NCBI GenBank assembly: GCA_026707545.1
Contig: JAPOWR010000004.1
Coordinates: 62,001 to 126,000, forward strand
Reading direction: 5' to 3'
DNA from: Acidobacteriota bacterium
Lineage (GTDB): Bacteria > Acidobacteriota > Thermoanaerobaculia > Multivoradales > Multivoraceae
Length of the DNA stretch: 64,000 nt
The position numbers were made by a program, and so were the translations under genes. The notes below the pieces were generated by a model, which saw nothing but the letters and a program-made list of their open reading frames with translations, had not been told where the DNA came from and did no database searches. Below are positions 9,086 to 18,486 of the stretch, piece after piece. Numbering within the stretch: position 1 is the first letter of the stretch; the number at the start of each line of letters is the position of its first letter.

Positions 9086-10957
9086 TCAAGGGACGTACCA
9101 GATGGGCGACGACCAGGCACGCTCCTGGATGGTGGCTGGCAGGCCGGGCTTCGGCGGCGTTCCCGCCCGGATCGCATCCCACGTCGACCAGCGGCAGGTC
9201 GGATTCTGCAGCACGCGAACGTAGTAGAAGGCGCGTTGGCCAGGATCGAAGTCGGGGTCCTGCCATAACGCCTCGAGTTCCGAAGCACCTTGGCCTTCCG
9301 TCGTCGCGCAGGTGCTCAGATCCACGGTGGCCCCGTTGTCGGGGCAGCGGTGGGTGTCGCCCGGGGTCGAGCCATCGGAGCAGGCTGCGTCGTAGACCCG
9401 CTCCTTCTTCTCACCGTTCCCTGTCCATCCCTTGATCACTTGCACTCGAGCGAGGGGAGCGGCGGCGGGATCCCTGGTCGCCCACAGCAGAAAGCGTGGA
9501 GCTCGTTGCTCGCCATCGGCCACCAGGTCTCCTCCCATGGGGACGCCGTCGGCGTAGGCCCTGGTGAGCCTGTCGGATCCAGCCAGCGTCGTCTCGTCGA
9601 GGTCGTAGCCGGCGAAGAAGCGGACCCGCATGCGAGGGCCGGTAGTGGCAAAGGTCTCCTTACGCTGCAAGGCGCGAAAGATGTCCTCCCTGGTGTTGGA
9701 TTCGGCCCACACGGCGGCCAGGCCCGAGGCGCCCCAGTACTGGCTGGACCCGTCGCTGTACTCGCCGGTTTCGGCCCGGGGAACCGACCCTCGCTGCTCC
9801 GGCGTGATGTCCAACAGGCCGGCCTTGCTCCAGTAGTCCTCTTCCCGAAACGATCCGGCCGCATTGTGGGTATCCGAGGAGCCGATGAGGCCGAAGCGAA
9901 AGGGATTGAAGCCCTGCTCCTCTTCCATGGCCAGGCCGTTCAGGTAGGCATCGCGTACGTAGCTGCCCTGGGGCTTGCTCGGAGAGTCATTGCCGATGGT
10001 CCCCTCGATGATCCCGAAGTCAGCCCACTCGTCGTTCGGAGACAGGAGCGGATGCGTGTCGGAGGTGCCCTTGACCTGGGTTACCTCGACCAGCGGCTCG
10101 TTTCGCATCCGCTGCTCGGCGCCGGCCTGGTCGAGAGCATTGCCTTCTCGATCGGTCAACCGGAACATCCAGCCGTCTGAACCGTTGGAGTTGTGCGGGA
10201 TCGCCAGGGACTCGATGCCCTGCTCGCGCTGCCGGTCCATCCAGTCCCACAGCTTTTCCGGGTTGTTCCTGGCGTCGATGCGACTGAAAGGGATTCTCGG
10301 CACGTTCGAGCCACGGAAGATCACGTTTCGATGCAGGTTCTCCCCGCTGGGACCGCTGGCAGTGAACTCGTAGGCGATGAGGGTGGTGAACGTGCCTGGA
10401 TCGTTGTGGCGCTCAGCGGCAGCGACGATCTCCCGCCATGCGCTCTCCACGATGCCGAGATCGAGCAGGTCGTCCGGGTCGACATATCCTCTCTGGCGCG
10501 GCAGCACTTCCCGGAAAACGGCGGTGCGATCGTCGGGCGTTTCGGCGCTTCGAAGTGCGATCGACAGCGGATGTCGGCCAACCTCGGAATCGGGGTTGTC
10601 CATCTGCTCGAACATGCCCAGGTAGGTGGCATGGTCGGCGACCGCGAGGAAGTCGAGCGGGGCCTCGAGGCGCATCTCGATTCCGGCTGGGTGGGTCAGC
10701 GCTTCTCCCCTGGCGAACCTGTAGGCGTCGTCGGGATCGTTGCGGGTGCCGTAGATGTAGGCGTCGAAGGAGTACTTGGTGTGGACGTGAAGGTCGCCGA
10801 AGTACGCGTTTCGAGTCGATGATCTCTGCTCCATCGGAGCGGCCTCATCGCTGGCTCGAGCCGGGACCCCGGCAGGATCATCCGCGCAACCGAGAGGCAG
10901 GAGAAGAAGAGCCGTCAGCCAGACACCGCTACGCGCACATGTCTTGGCGCTGTTCAG
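9086..10957 (-). CDS. DUF3604 lipoprotein with apparent CTG start
   Basis: DUF3604 protein of the PHP-like metal-hydrolase type: [10 protein letters not shown] near the start, [15 protein letters not shown] and GSSDTHNA give a His/Asp-rich metal site. The reaction is unknown. The first ATG (10834) leaves no signal peptide. The same frame is open further upstream and there encodes a charged N-terminus, a hydrophobic run and the lipobox PLGC. No ATG, GTG or TTG exists between the upstream stop and 10834, so CTG at 10957 is proposed: it has a GAGG eight bases upstream, and that GAGG overlaps the stop codon of the preceding gene. The resulting protein is 623 aa. Confidence 0.82.
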   Translation of the reverse strand: MNSAKTCARSGVWLTALLLLPLGCADDPAGVPARASDEAAPMEQRSSTRNAYFGDLHVHTKYSFDAYIYGTRNDPDDAYRFARGEALTHPAGIEMRLEAPLDFLAVADHATYLGMFEQMDNPDSEVGRHPLSIALRSAETPDDRTAVFREVLPRQRGYVDPDDLLDLGIVESAWREIVAAAERHNDPGTFTTLIAYEFTASGPSGENLHRNVIFRGSNVPRIPFSRIDARNNPEKLWDWMDRQREQGIESLAIPHNSNGSDGWMFRLTDREGNALDQAGAEQRMRNEPLVEVTQVKGTSDTHPLLSPNDEWADFGIIEGTIGNDSPSKPQGSYVRDAYLNGLAMEEEQGFNPFRFGLIGSSDTHNAAGSFREEDYWSKAGLLDITPEQRGSVPRAETGEYSDGSSQYWGASGLAAVWAESNTREDIFRALQRKETFATTGPRMRVRFFAGYDLDETTLAGSDRLTRAYADGVPMGGDLVADGEQRAPRFLLWATRDPAAAPLARVQVIKGWTGNGEKKERVYDAACSDGSTPGDTHRCPDNGATVDLSTCATTEGQGASELEALWQDPDFDPGQRAFYYVRVLQNPTCRWSTWDAIRAGTPPKPGLPATIQERAWSSPIWYVP

Positions 10958-10968
10958 GAGGACGACCT

Positions 10969-12261
10969 CTACTCGCCGCCGGCGGTCTCGGTCGCTCGAC
11001 CGCGTCCTCGCGGTCTAGGCGGCTCCCCGTCGCTGTAGACGCAGGAGATGAAGCCCATCAGCATCTCGTCGGTCGACATGGGGCCGAAGACGACGTCGCG
11101 GTCCGGGTTGAAGCCCCAGCGTTCCGCCTCCTCGGGCGAGTTGTCGAACCACATGTCGATCCGCAGGCGGGTGCCCTTCGGCAGCACCTTCGGCTCGTCG
11201 TACCAGTAGATCTCCTGCCAGTCGAAGTCCCAGTCGGGCACGTGGAGGATCAGCTCCTCGCTGCCGTCCGGGTAGAAGGCGGTGTACTTCGACTCGCGCC
11301 CACGCATGTGCATGTGGGGGAGCATGCCGAGGACCGTGACCTCGCGGTCGAAGGTGCGCTCGGCGGTGTCGTGCCAGTAGGCGTGGCGGGCCGGAATCTC
11401 GAACTCGTAGTTGCTGATCGGGAAGAAGTGGACCGGGTGCGTGACCGGCCTGGTCGCGAACTTCAGCGCGATCGACGACTGGTCCCAGCCGCCGCTGCCG
11501 GGGCCCGGCTCCTTGTGGTAGTGCAGGTCGAAGGTCAGCGTCGCGCCGACCTCGAGCAGTGAGCCGTAGCCCTCGGGCCACACGTGAGGCGGCGAGCCGG
11601 AGGTGGCGCCGCCGAGGAAGTGGCCGTCCCCGCGGGTCTCCTCGTCGTTGGGCCCCTTGACGAAGATGTTGAAGTGGTGGACCAGCTCGCTGCCGCGGCG
11701 GAACTCGATCTCCTGTACCCACTTGTCCTCGGGCAGGATTTCCGGGGTCAGCACCAGGCGGTGCTTGGTGTAGATGTCCTTGATGTCGTCCTCGACGTAG
11801 TAGGGCTCGGGCATCTTGATCACCAGGTCGGGATCGGGAAAGAGCCAGCCCTCATCGTCGGACCAGTCGATCGGCTCCGGCCCGTCCTCCGGCCGGCCGG
11901 GCTGGGCGCCCGCCTCGACCCAGCGCTTGATCGTCGCAATCTCCTCGTCGGTCAGGCCGCGCTCGTTCCTGAACACGCCGTCGAAGTGCTCGGAGGCGTC
12001 CCACGGCGGCATCTCCTTCGAGGCCGTCTGGCGGACGATCGCGCGCGCCCAGGGGCGGGCGTCTTCGAAGGTCGTCAGCGACATCGGCACGCCGCCACGG
12101 TAGATCTTGCCGCCCGACGGCCGGTGACACTCCTGGCAGTTCTCCTGCAGGATGGGCAGGACGTCCTCGTAGAATGTCGGTCCATCTGCCTCCGCGGCTC
12201 CATGCGCGGCCGCGGCGAAGAACAGGCAGAGAGCAAGACCAACCAGGCGTCGACTCGTCAT
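10969..12261 (-). CDS. cytochrome c-copper monooxygenase fusion
   Basis: 430 aa with a signal peptide ending near residue 21. CQECH (42-46) marks a c-type haem. The C-terminal two thirds resemble the copper type II, ascorbate-dependent monooxygenase fold (peptidylglycine hydroxylating monooxygenase): HH at 195-196 suits the CuH site, and HxH at 247/249 or 316/318 plus Met 400/402 suit the CuM site. The fusion implies that haem could deliver electrons to the copper centre. The substrate is unknown. Translation is probably coupled to the DUF3604 gene downstream, and it is divergent from the S9 peptidase gene with only ten bases between. Confidence 0.83.
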   Translation of the reverse strand: MTSRRLVGLALCLFFAAAAHGAAEADGPTFYEDVLPILQENCQECHRPSGGKIYRGGVPMSLTTFEDARPWARAIVRQTASKEMPPWDASEHFDGVFRNERGLTDEEIATIKRWVEAGAQPGRPEDGPEPIDWSDDEGWLFPDPDLVIKMPEPYYVEDDIKDIYTKHRLVLTPEILPEDKWVQEIEFRRGSELVHHFNIFVKGPNDEETRGDGHFLGGATSGSPPHVWPEGYGSLLEVGATLTFDLHYHKEPGPGSGGWDQSSIALKFATRPVTHPVHFFPISNYEFEIPARHAYWHDTAERTFDREVTVLGMLPHMHMRGRESKYTAFYPDGSEELILHVPDWDFDWQEIYWYDEPKVLPKGTRLRIDMWFDNSPEEAERWGFNPDRDVVFGPMSTDEMLMGFISCVYSDGEPPRPRGRGRATETAGGE

Positions 12262-12271
12262 CGCTACTCCC

Positions 12272-14851
12272 TTGCAGAACAGGTCTGGATCCGTGCGAGC
12301 TTACCGCAGCCGCCACGCTCCGGCAGCCATCGTGCTGGCATCGATTCTCGCTGTCATGGGCTGTGAGAGCGGTCGACAAGCCGGACCGGACGCGGACGAT
12401 TACTTGGCCGCGGCGGCGCTCGTCGAAGGCAACCTGCTCCGCCTGCTCCACAACGCGGAGGTCGCCCCGCACTGGCTCGACCCGGGCAGCGGAGCAGGTT
12501 TCTGGTACCAGCGCCATGGCGACATGGGCCCCGAACTCGCGGTGTTCGACCTCCAGACGCGGTCACGCCGTCCCGCGTTCGACCATGCGCGGATGGCCGC
12601 GTCGATCGCCGAGGCTCTGACCGAGGCCGGCGCGGAGGTCGCCGACGCGGAACCGCCGACCCTGGAGGGTCTGGTCGACCTCCGGCTCTCGGGCAGCCTG
12701 ACGAAGCTGACAGGCCGCGCTGACGCCCACCGCATCGAGTGCTCCGTGTTCGACTACCGCTGCGAGGCGGAGGAGATCCCGCCGAGAGAGCCGGACGGAC
12801 AGCCTGGCAAGTGGCCGGCCCCGGGCGCAAGGTTGGCGGTCCTGACCCGTGACAACGATCTGTTCCTGTACAGCTTCATGACCGGCGACGAGACCCGGCT
12901 CACGTTCGACGGCGAGCCCTACTACTCCTACGGCAAGTGGCCGGATTCATCGCCGATGACGATCGCGGCCAGGAACAAGGGGCTGTCGCTACCTCCCTAC
13001 CTGACCGAGTGGTCTCCGGGCGGCCGCTACCTGCTGGTGCCGCGAATCGACGAGCGATCGGTGAAGACCGTCCCCTTCGTGGAGTGGGTGCCCACCGATG
13101 GCAGTCGCCGACCCGTCGCGCACACGCTACGTCTGCCGCTGGCCGGCGATGCCGAAACCACGGGTGTCGACTGGTTCCTTTTCGATACCGAGAAAGGCGG
13201 GCGGTTGCGGGTCGACTTCGACCGTGAATCGCTCCCGGAAGCTCTCCGCACGTTGGAGTTCGTGGGCCACGACGTCGAGTGGGACCTGGAGCGTGAACGG
13301 CTGTACCTGCTGGCGGCGGGCTACGCCGGCAAGAGTGGCGCCCTGGTCGCGGTCGACATCGAGTCGGGCAGGGCCACGCCGTTGGTGTGGGAGACGAGCG
13401 AGACGCGGGTCGAAAGGAACACCCGCACGTCCAGCCACGCGAACGTGCGATTCGTGCGGGGGCCGAAGGACGAACGATGGGTGTTGTGGTACTCGGACCG
13501 CACCGGCTGGGGACACCTTTATCTCTACGAACTCACCGAGGACGGTTCCGCCGATCTGCTGGGTGCGCTCACCACGGGCGACTGGGCGGTGCTCGACATC
13601 ATCGAGGTCGACGAGACGGATCGGCAGGTCTACTTCACGGGCGGCGGCCGCGAGCCGGACCGGGATCCATACTTCCGCCACCTCTACCGTGTGTCGTTCG
13701 ATCCTGCCTCGTCCGGGGCCGGCGAAGTGATCTTGCTCACCCCGAACGAGGCCGACCACCACTTCGATCCCGACTTTTTCTGGTTCAGGCGGAGCCGGTT
13801 CGGGTTCACCTGGCCGGACTCGTCGATTCGGACCGAACTCGGCGTCTTCCTCGACACCTACTCGACGGTCGATCGCGCGCCGGTCACCGTGCTGCGGTCC
13901 ACCGAGGACGGGGAGGTGCTGGCGGAGGTCGAAAAGGCCGACACCTCGGCGCTCTTCAGGGCGGGCTACACACCGCCTGAGCGCAGGGCCTTCACCGCCG
14001 CGGACGGAGAGACGGACGTTTACTCGGTCTACTACGCGCCGCAGAGGAGGGTCGAGGGCGGCCGTCATCCGGTGATCGACGCCGTCTACGGAGGCCCCCA
14101 GGTGGCCGTGGCGCCGCGGAACTTTGTGGAAGCCGTGGCCGCATTCAACCCGGCGACCGAGGCGGCGCTCGCGCGGCTGGGTTTCGCGGTCGTGGTCTCG
14201 GACGGGCGCGGCACGCCGGGGCGCTCCAGCGCCTTTCGCGACGCGGGCTACCCGGAGTTCACGCGCGTCGGCATCGAGGACCACGTGGCCGCGATCCGGC
14301 AGTGGGCGGAACTCAAGCCCGGGATGGACCTCGAACGGGTGGGGATCTACGGCTGGTCCTGGGGTGGGACCTTCGCGGCTCAGGCCATCCTCAGCCGACC
14401 CGAGTTCTACGATGTCGCCGTTTCCGGAGCCGGCGTCTACGACTACGCCGCGATGTCCCCCGGCAACATGAACTTCATCGGGGCACCGGTCTACGTTGAT
14501 GGCAGCAGGATCCGGACCCGACCGGACGAGGCTCCCGAGAACTGGGAGGCCCTCGACATCACCAGAATGGCGGGAAACCTGGAGGGGCGGCTCTTGCTCA
14601 TGTACGGAGATATGGACCTGAGCGTCCCCCAGGCACAGACCTTTCGGCTGGTCGACGCCCTGATCCAGGAGAACAAGCCGTACGATCTCCTCGCTCTGCC
14701 GAACCGTGACCACGGTGCCGGTTGGGACGTGTACACCCTGCTCCGCACCTGGGACTACTTCGTCGAGCACCTGCTCGGAGCTGAGCCGCCGCGCGGCGTG
14801 ACCTTCGAACTAGAGTCCGCCTTTCCGAACCTGGAACCGGATGGCCCGTGA
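12272..14851 (+). CDS. S9 family peptidase (dipeptidyl-peptidase IV type), lipoprotein
   Basis: About 859 aa if read from TTG 12272; GTG 12293, seven codons on, is an equally plausible start and neither has a strong ribosome-binding site. The lipobox AVMGC near residue 30 predicts lipid anchoring. An N-terminal beta-propeller is followed by an alpha/beta-hydrolase domain with GWSWGG (Ser about 696), DMDLSVP (Asp about 780) and RDHG (His about 813), the Ser-Asp-His triad of prolyl oligopeptidase/DPP IV enzymes. Expected role: removal of Xaa-Pro or similar dipeptides from peptides in the periplasm. The stop overlaps the next start. Confidence 0.9.
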   Translation: MQNRSGSVRAYRSRHAPAAIVLASILAVMGCESGRQAGPDADDYLAAAALVEGNLLRLLHNAEVAPHWLDPGSGAGFWYQRHGDMGPELAVFDLQTRSRRPAFDHARMAASIAEALTEAGAEVADAEPPTLEGLVDLRLSGSLTKLTGRADAHRIECSVFDYRCEAEEIPPREPDGQPGKWPAPGARLAVLTRDNDLFLYSFMTGDETRLTFDGEPYYSYGKWPDSSPMTIAARNKGLSLPPYLTEWSPGGRYLLVPRIDERSVKTVPFVEWVPTDGSRRPVAHTLRLPLAGDAETTGVDWFLFDTEKGGRLRVDFDRESLPEALRTLEFVGHDVEWDLERERLYLLAAGYAGKSGALVAVDIESGRATPLVWETSETRVERNTRTSSHANVRFVRGPKDERWVLWYSDRTGWGHLYLYELTEDGSADLLGALTTGDWAVLDIIEVDETDRQVYFTGGGREPDRDPYFRHLYRVSFDPASSGAGEVILLTPNEADHHFDPDFFWFRRSRFGFTWPDSSIRTELGVFLDTYSTVDRAPVTVLRSTEDGEVLAEVEKADTSALFRAGYTPPERRAFTAADGETDVYSVYYAPQRRVEGGRHPVIDAVYGGPQVAVAPRNFVEAVAAFNPATEAALARLGFAVVVSDGRGTPGRSSAFRDAGYPEFTRVGIEDHVAAIRQWAELKPGMDLERVGIYGWSWGGTFAAQAILSRPEFYDVAVSGAGVYDYAAMSPGNMNFIGAPVYVDGSRIRTRPDEAPENWEALDITRMAGNLEGRLLLMYGDMDLSVPQAQTFRLVDALIQENKPYDLLALPNRDHGAGWDVYTLLRTWDYFVEHLLGAEPPRGVTFELESAFPNLEPDGP

Positions 14852-15591
14852 CGATGTGCCCGCGCCGCAGACCGAGAATCGGCATCGTCGCCGACGTGAG
14901 TCGCGCGGTTGCGGGACCTTGGGACGAAGTCGTCTCGATGGCTCCGCACAACTACGTGTCGGCCATCGCCGATGCCGGCGGGGCTCCGGTTCTCATCCCC
15001 AGCGTCGAGCCCTACGACGAGGATCCGGAGGCTGCGCTGGCCGATCTCGACGGCATCGTCTTCATGGGCGGCCGCGACTTCGATCCGGAGATCTACGGTG
15101 CGGAGCCGCATCCGGAGAGCGACCGGGCGACCGAGATCCGCGACCGCGTCGAACTCGCGATCGGCCGCGCGGCACTCGAGCGGCGCATGCCGATCCTGGG
15201 GATCTGCCGGGGCTGCCAGCTCCTGAACATCCTCTACGGCGGCGACCTGGAGCAGCACCTGGCGGACCGGGTCGACATGAAGCCGCACCGGGACACTCTG
15301 GGCGTGTTCACGCGCCACCGGGTGGCGCTGGAGCCCGGGACGAAGCTGGCGGCCGCGATGCAGGGGAGCGAGCACGAGGTCGCCTCCCACCATCACCAGG
15401 GAGCCGGCCGCATCGGGGACGGTCTTCGAGTTGTCGCCACCGCGCCGGACGGCGTCGTCGAAGGGCTCGAGGACCCCGAGCATCCGTTCTGCATCGGCGT
15501 GCAGTGGCATCCCGAGGTCACCACCGCGGAGGACGGCGGCCGGCTGTTCCGGGCGCTTGTTGCACAGTGTTCCGGAGCGGGCCGGCCATGA
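14848..15591 (+). CDS. gamma-glutamyl-gamma-aminobutyrate hydrolase-family amidotransferase
   Basis: 247 aa class I glutamine amidotransferase-like hydrolase (peptidase C26, PuuD-like). GICRGCQ carries the nucleophile Cys near residue 120 and QWHPE the catalytic His and Glu near 220. Enzymes of this family cleave gamma-glutamyl amides, for example in putrescine breakdown, but the substrate here cannot be read from sequence. The GTG start overlaps the stop of the S9 peptidase gene (GTGA), with an alternative ATG two codons later. Its own stop overlaps the next gene's ATG. Confidence 0.88.
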   Translation: MTMCPRRRPRIGIVADVSRAVAGPWDEVVSMAPHNYVSAIADAGGAPVLIPSVEPYDEDPEAALADLDGIVFMGGRDFDPEIYGAEPHPESDRATEIRDRVELAIGRAALERRMPILGICRGCQLLNILYGGDLEQHLADRVDMKPHRDTLGVFTRHRVALEPGTKLAAAMQGSEHEVASHHHQGAGRIGDGLRVVATAPDGVVEGLEDPEHPFCIGVQWHPEVTTAEDGGRLFRALVAQCSGAGRP

Positions 15592-16091
15592 CGAGAATCA
15601 GGCCGGCTGAAGCCGCCGACGTGCCGCAGATGACGGCGCTCTACAACCACTATGTGGAGCACACTGCCTTCACCTTCGATGTGGAACCCTGGTCCGTCGA
15701 GCGGCGCCTGGAGTGGTTTGACCGCTTCGATGCGACGGGTCCGCACCGTGTGCTGGTGGCCGAAGAGGCCGGCCGAGTCGTTGGTTTCGCCTGGAGCGGG
15801 CAGTGGCGATCCAGGCCCGCCTACGCCACGAGCGTCGAAACCAGTGTCTACTGCCTGGACGGCGAGACGGGGCGCGGCGTCGGCACGGCCCTCTACACGG
15901 CGCTCCTGGCGGTGCTCGAGGCCGAGTCTCTTCGTCGCGCCTTCGCGGTGATCACGCTGCCGAACGAAGCCTCGGAGCGGCTGCACCGTCGCTTCGGCTA
16001 CAGCCAGGTCGGCGTGTTGTCGGAAGCGGGTCGAAAGTTCGGCCGTTTCTGGGACGTTTCGATCTGGCAGCGGGCGCTGGGGGACGGCTAG
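15588..16091 (+). CDS. GNAT N-acetyltransferase, phosphinothricin-acetyltransferase type
   Basis: 167 aa. The opening IRPAEAADVPQMTALYNHYV and the following TAFTFD match the PAT/YncA (MnaT) branch of GNAT, which acetylates amino acids such as methionine sulfone/sulfoximine or glutamate analogues. The acetyl-CoA loop is GETGRGVGTALY near residue 90. ATGA overlap with the gamma-glutamyl hydrolase gene indicates one operon. The much longer open frame upstream (from 14841) has no GNAT content and is an artefact of high GC. Confidence 0.9.
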   Translation: MTRIRPAEAADVPQMTALYNHYVEHTAFTFDVEPWSVERRLEWFDRFDATGPHRVLVAEEAGRVVGFAWSGQWRSRPAYATSVETSVYCLDGETGRGVGTALYTALLAVLEAESLRRAFAVITLPNEASERLHRRFGYSQVGVLSEAGRKFGRFWDVSIWQRALGDG

Positions 16092-16140
16092 GAGGCTGCG
16101 CCGCAGAACGCTGCGAAGCGAGTTTTGCGACGCGGCCTCC
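16091..16140. terminator. inverted repeat between convergent genes
   Basis: GGAGGCTGCG (16091-16100) pairs with CGCGGCCTCC (16131-16140), ten pairs including one G-U, with a smaller GCAG/CTGC hairpin inside. It lies between the converging GNAT and kinase genes and may act as a bidirectional terminator, although no T-run follows it. The rest of the gap to 16193 shows nothing notable. Confidence 0.35.
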
Positions 16141-16193
16141 TGGCGAGGTGGGGGCTGGGGCCAAACACGGAGTCAGCGACGGGTTTGGCGGCT

Positions 16194-17192
16194 CTAGGCC
16201 AGCAGAGCCGCCGCCTGCCGCCGAACCAGGCCGCGTACGTGGTCGAAGGCGTCGCGGCGGCCGAGTTCCGGACGCGCGTCGATCCAGCCGAGGATCGCCA
16301 GCGCGCGCATGAGCAGGAAGGCCGGTAGTAGAGCGAGCGCTTCGTCGCTCAGGGGCCGTTCAGAGCGGTAGCCGGCGACGAGTGCGTCCCGGACCATCTC
16401 GAAGTGCGGGTTCGACTGGTAGTGGAAGAGCGCGACGGCCAGCTCGTACAGGTGCCATCCAAACCCGGCGTCGTCGAAGTCGATGACCCGCAGGCCGTTC
16501 TTGGTCTTCAGGATGTTCCCGGGATGGAGGTCGCCGTGGATCAGGCTGTAGTTCTCCGCGTCCTGGCCGAAGTCCACAAAGAGCTTCCGCAGGTGCTCGC
16601 GAGCTCGTGAAGTGAGCCGACGGTCCGATTCGTCGAGTCCGGAGGCCTCCCAGAAGCGGCCCCAGAACGGTGCTTCGCCAAGGAAGCCGTCGACGTCGAA
16701 GGAGTGTCTCGTGAAGTGCGGCGGCAGCTCCCAGGAGGCGGCCTGGTTGTGGATGCGTGCCGCGATGCGGCCCAGGGCGTCGAAGGACTCGGCCAGGAGC
16801 TCGCCGCTCGCTTCGTCGACGAGGTCCGAGAGGACCTCGCCGTCGACCCACTCCGAGACGCCGGCGAGGCGCGACTCGTTCGCTCCTACCGGCACCTCGA
16901 CGTAGCGCCGGCCGTCCAGCGCCCGAACCGGCACCGGTGCGCCGACGCCGGCGACGTTCAGGGCCGCGGTCCAGTGCTGCTCGGAGATCAGCTCGGGCAG
17001 GTCATGGTAGCCGGGTCGATGGAGGCGCAGGACGAAGCTCGCGCCGCGCTCCGATTCCGCGCGGAAGACGACGTTCTCCTGGTGCGCGACCAGCTCCAGG
17101 CGCGCGGGGGATTCGTCCCACTCCCGCCAGGCAGCCGCGGCTGCCCGGTGGAACTCCGCTTCGCGGGACTCAGCCGAGGTGGCCGAGCTCAC
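16194..17192 (-). CDS. APH-fold small-molecule kinase, partner of the PLP enzyme upstream
   Basis: 332 aa aminoglycoside-phosphotransferase/choline-kinase fold. IHGDLHPGNIL near residues 215-225 is the Brenner catalytic loop and IDFDDAGFG the metal-binding Asp segment. It resembles the SrkA/homoserine kinase II and hydroxylysine kinase group. Its start overlaps the end of the class III aminotransferase gene by 23 bases, so the two are probably translated together. That pairing matches kinase/phospho-lyase couples (hydroxylysine kinase with AGXT2L2, ethanolamine phosphate with AGXT2L1), suggesting phosphorylation of an amino alcohol before elimination. Specificity is inferred only. Confidence 0.85.
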   Translation of the reverse strand: MSSATSAESREAEFHRAAAAAWREWDESPARLELVAHQENVVFRAESERGASFVLRLHRPGYHDLPELISEQHWTAALNVAGVGAPVPVRALDGRRYVEVPVGANESRLAGVSEWVDGEVLSDLVDEASGELLAESFDALGRIAARIHNQAASWELPPHFTRHSFDVDGFLGEAPFWGRFWEASGLDESDRRLTSRAREHLRKLFVDFGQDAENYSLIHGDLHPGNILKTKNGLRVIDFDDAGFGWHLYELAVALFHYQSNPHFEMVRDALVAGYRSERPLSDEALALLPAFLLMRALAILGWIDARPELGRRDAFDHVRGLVRRQAAALLA

Positions 17193-18450
17193 GAAGCGAC
17201 TCCCCGAACGCGTCCAGGAAGGCGTCCGCGTGCTCGCGCCTGAAGCAGAGCGGTGGCCGGATCTTCAGCACGTTGCGCAGCGCTCCGGCGTTGCTGGTCA
17301 AGAAACCCCTGTCCTTCAGCCGGTTCACCACGGCTACGACGCCGTCGACGTCGGCCGTCTTCGCCTCCCGGTCGCTCACCCACTCGACGCCGAGGAACAG
17401 CCCGTGGCCGCGCACCTCCGCCATCGGTTCGCAGGTCTCCTGGAAGGCCTCCAGGCCGCGGCGAAGATGGGCGCCCGTCTCGACGACGTTCCGGCGCAGG
17501 CCCTCCGACTCGATGACGTCGAGCACCGCCGATCCCACGGCGGCCTGGAGGGGGCTGGAGGCGAACGTATTGAAGTACCGCGAGCGTCGCCGGAACGTGT
17601 CGACAAGGTCCTTTGACGCGACCACGGCCGAGATCGGCATTCCGTTGCCGATGGGCTTTCCCATCGTCACGATGTCGGGTACGAAGCCCATCTTCTCGTA
17701 GCCCCACCAGCGGCCCGTCCGGCAGAAGCCGGCTTGGACTTCGTCCGCGATGAAGAGCCCACCGGCCTCGTGCACGAGTTCGACGGCACGCGCCATGAAG
17801 CCCTCCGGGATGTTCGGCAGGCCTTCGTTGGCGAGGATCGGGCAGACGAGCATGCCGGCGAGGGAGATGTCGTTGCTGGCGAAGTCGTCGATCGCCCGGC
17901 GCATCTCGTCGAGGTACAGGTCCGTCAGTTCCTTCCCGGCAACGCCCGGGCGCAGCGGGCGGTAGGTCTGTGGAAACGGGATGCTCCGGAACTCGCTCTC
18001 AGGCGGGAGGTTTCGCGCGAAGGTCAGCCGACCAACTTCCGTGCTGTTGCCGTGGTACGCCGAGTCGGTGCAGAGGATTCCCCGGTTTCCGGTCGCGGCG
18101 CGCGCCATCAGGAGCGCGACTTCGTTCGCCTCCGTGCCGGTGCAGGCGAAGACCGCGCTAGTCAGCGACTCGTCGTGGCGGTCGAGCAGCTTCTCGGCGT
18201 AGTTCAGGACACCGGGATGCAGATAGCGGCTATGGACGTTGAGGGTCGCCGCCTGCCGGGCCATCGCTTCGACGACCCGCTGATGCGCGTGCCCAACGCA
18301 GGGAACGTTGTTGTACATATCGACGTAGCGCCGCCCGCCTTCGTCGAAGAGGTAGACGCCCTCGCCGCGCACGATCGTCAGCGGCTCCTCGTAGAAGAGA
18401 GGGGCGCCGGCGCCGAGGAGCTCGTCTCGCCGAGCGATCAGATCGGCCAC
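17170..18450 (-). CDS. class III PLP enzyme, aminotransferase/phospho-lyase (AGXT2L-like)
   Basis: 426 aa fold-type I enzyme. The PLP lysine is in TMGKPIGNG (about residue 265), with DEVQAGFCRTG before it. The N-terminal VDMYNNVPCVGHAHQRVV is close to the NNVxxVGHCHP segment of AGXT2L1/AGXT2L2 phospho-lyases, which release phosphate, ammonia and an aldehyde from phosphorylated amino alcohols. Together with the overlapping kinase gene this supports a phospho-lyase role over simple transamination; an omega-aminotransferase is the alternative. Start ATG 18450 lies 36 bases from a divergent gene in an AT-rich patch. Confidence 0.87.
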   Translation of the reverse strand: MADLIARRDELLGAGAPLFYEEPLTIVRGEGVYLFDEGGRRYVDMYNNVPCVGHAHQRVVEAMARQAATLNVHSRYLHPGVLNYAEKLLDRHDESLTSAVFACTGTEANEVALLMARAATGNRGILCTDSAYHGNSTEVGRLTFARNLPPESEFRSIPFPQTYRPLRPGVAGKELTDLYLDEMRRAIDDFASNDISLAGMLVCPILANEGLPNIPEGFMARAVELVHEAGGLFIADEVQAGFCRTGRWWGYEKMGFVPDIVTMGKPIGNGMPISAVVASKDLVDTFRRRSRYFNTFASSPLQAAVGSAVLDVIESEGLRRNVVETGAHLRRGLEAFQETCEPMAEVRGHGLFLGVEWVSDREAKTADVDGVVAVVNRLKDRGFLTSNAGALRNVLKIRPPLCFRREHADAFLDAFGESLRELGHLG

Positions 18451-18486
18451 GATTGTTCCGATTTTACGCTAATATCGTTGCTTGAC

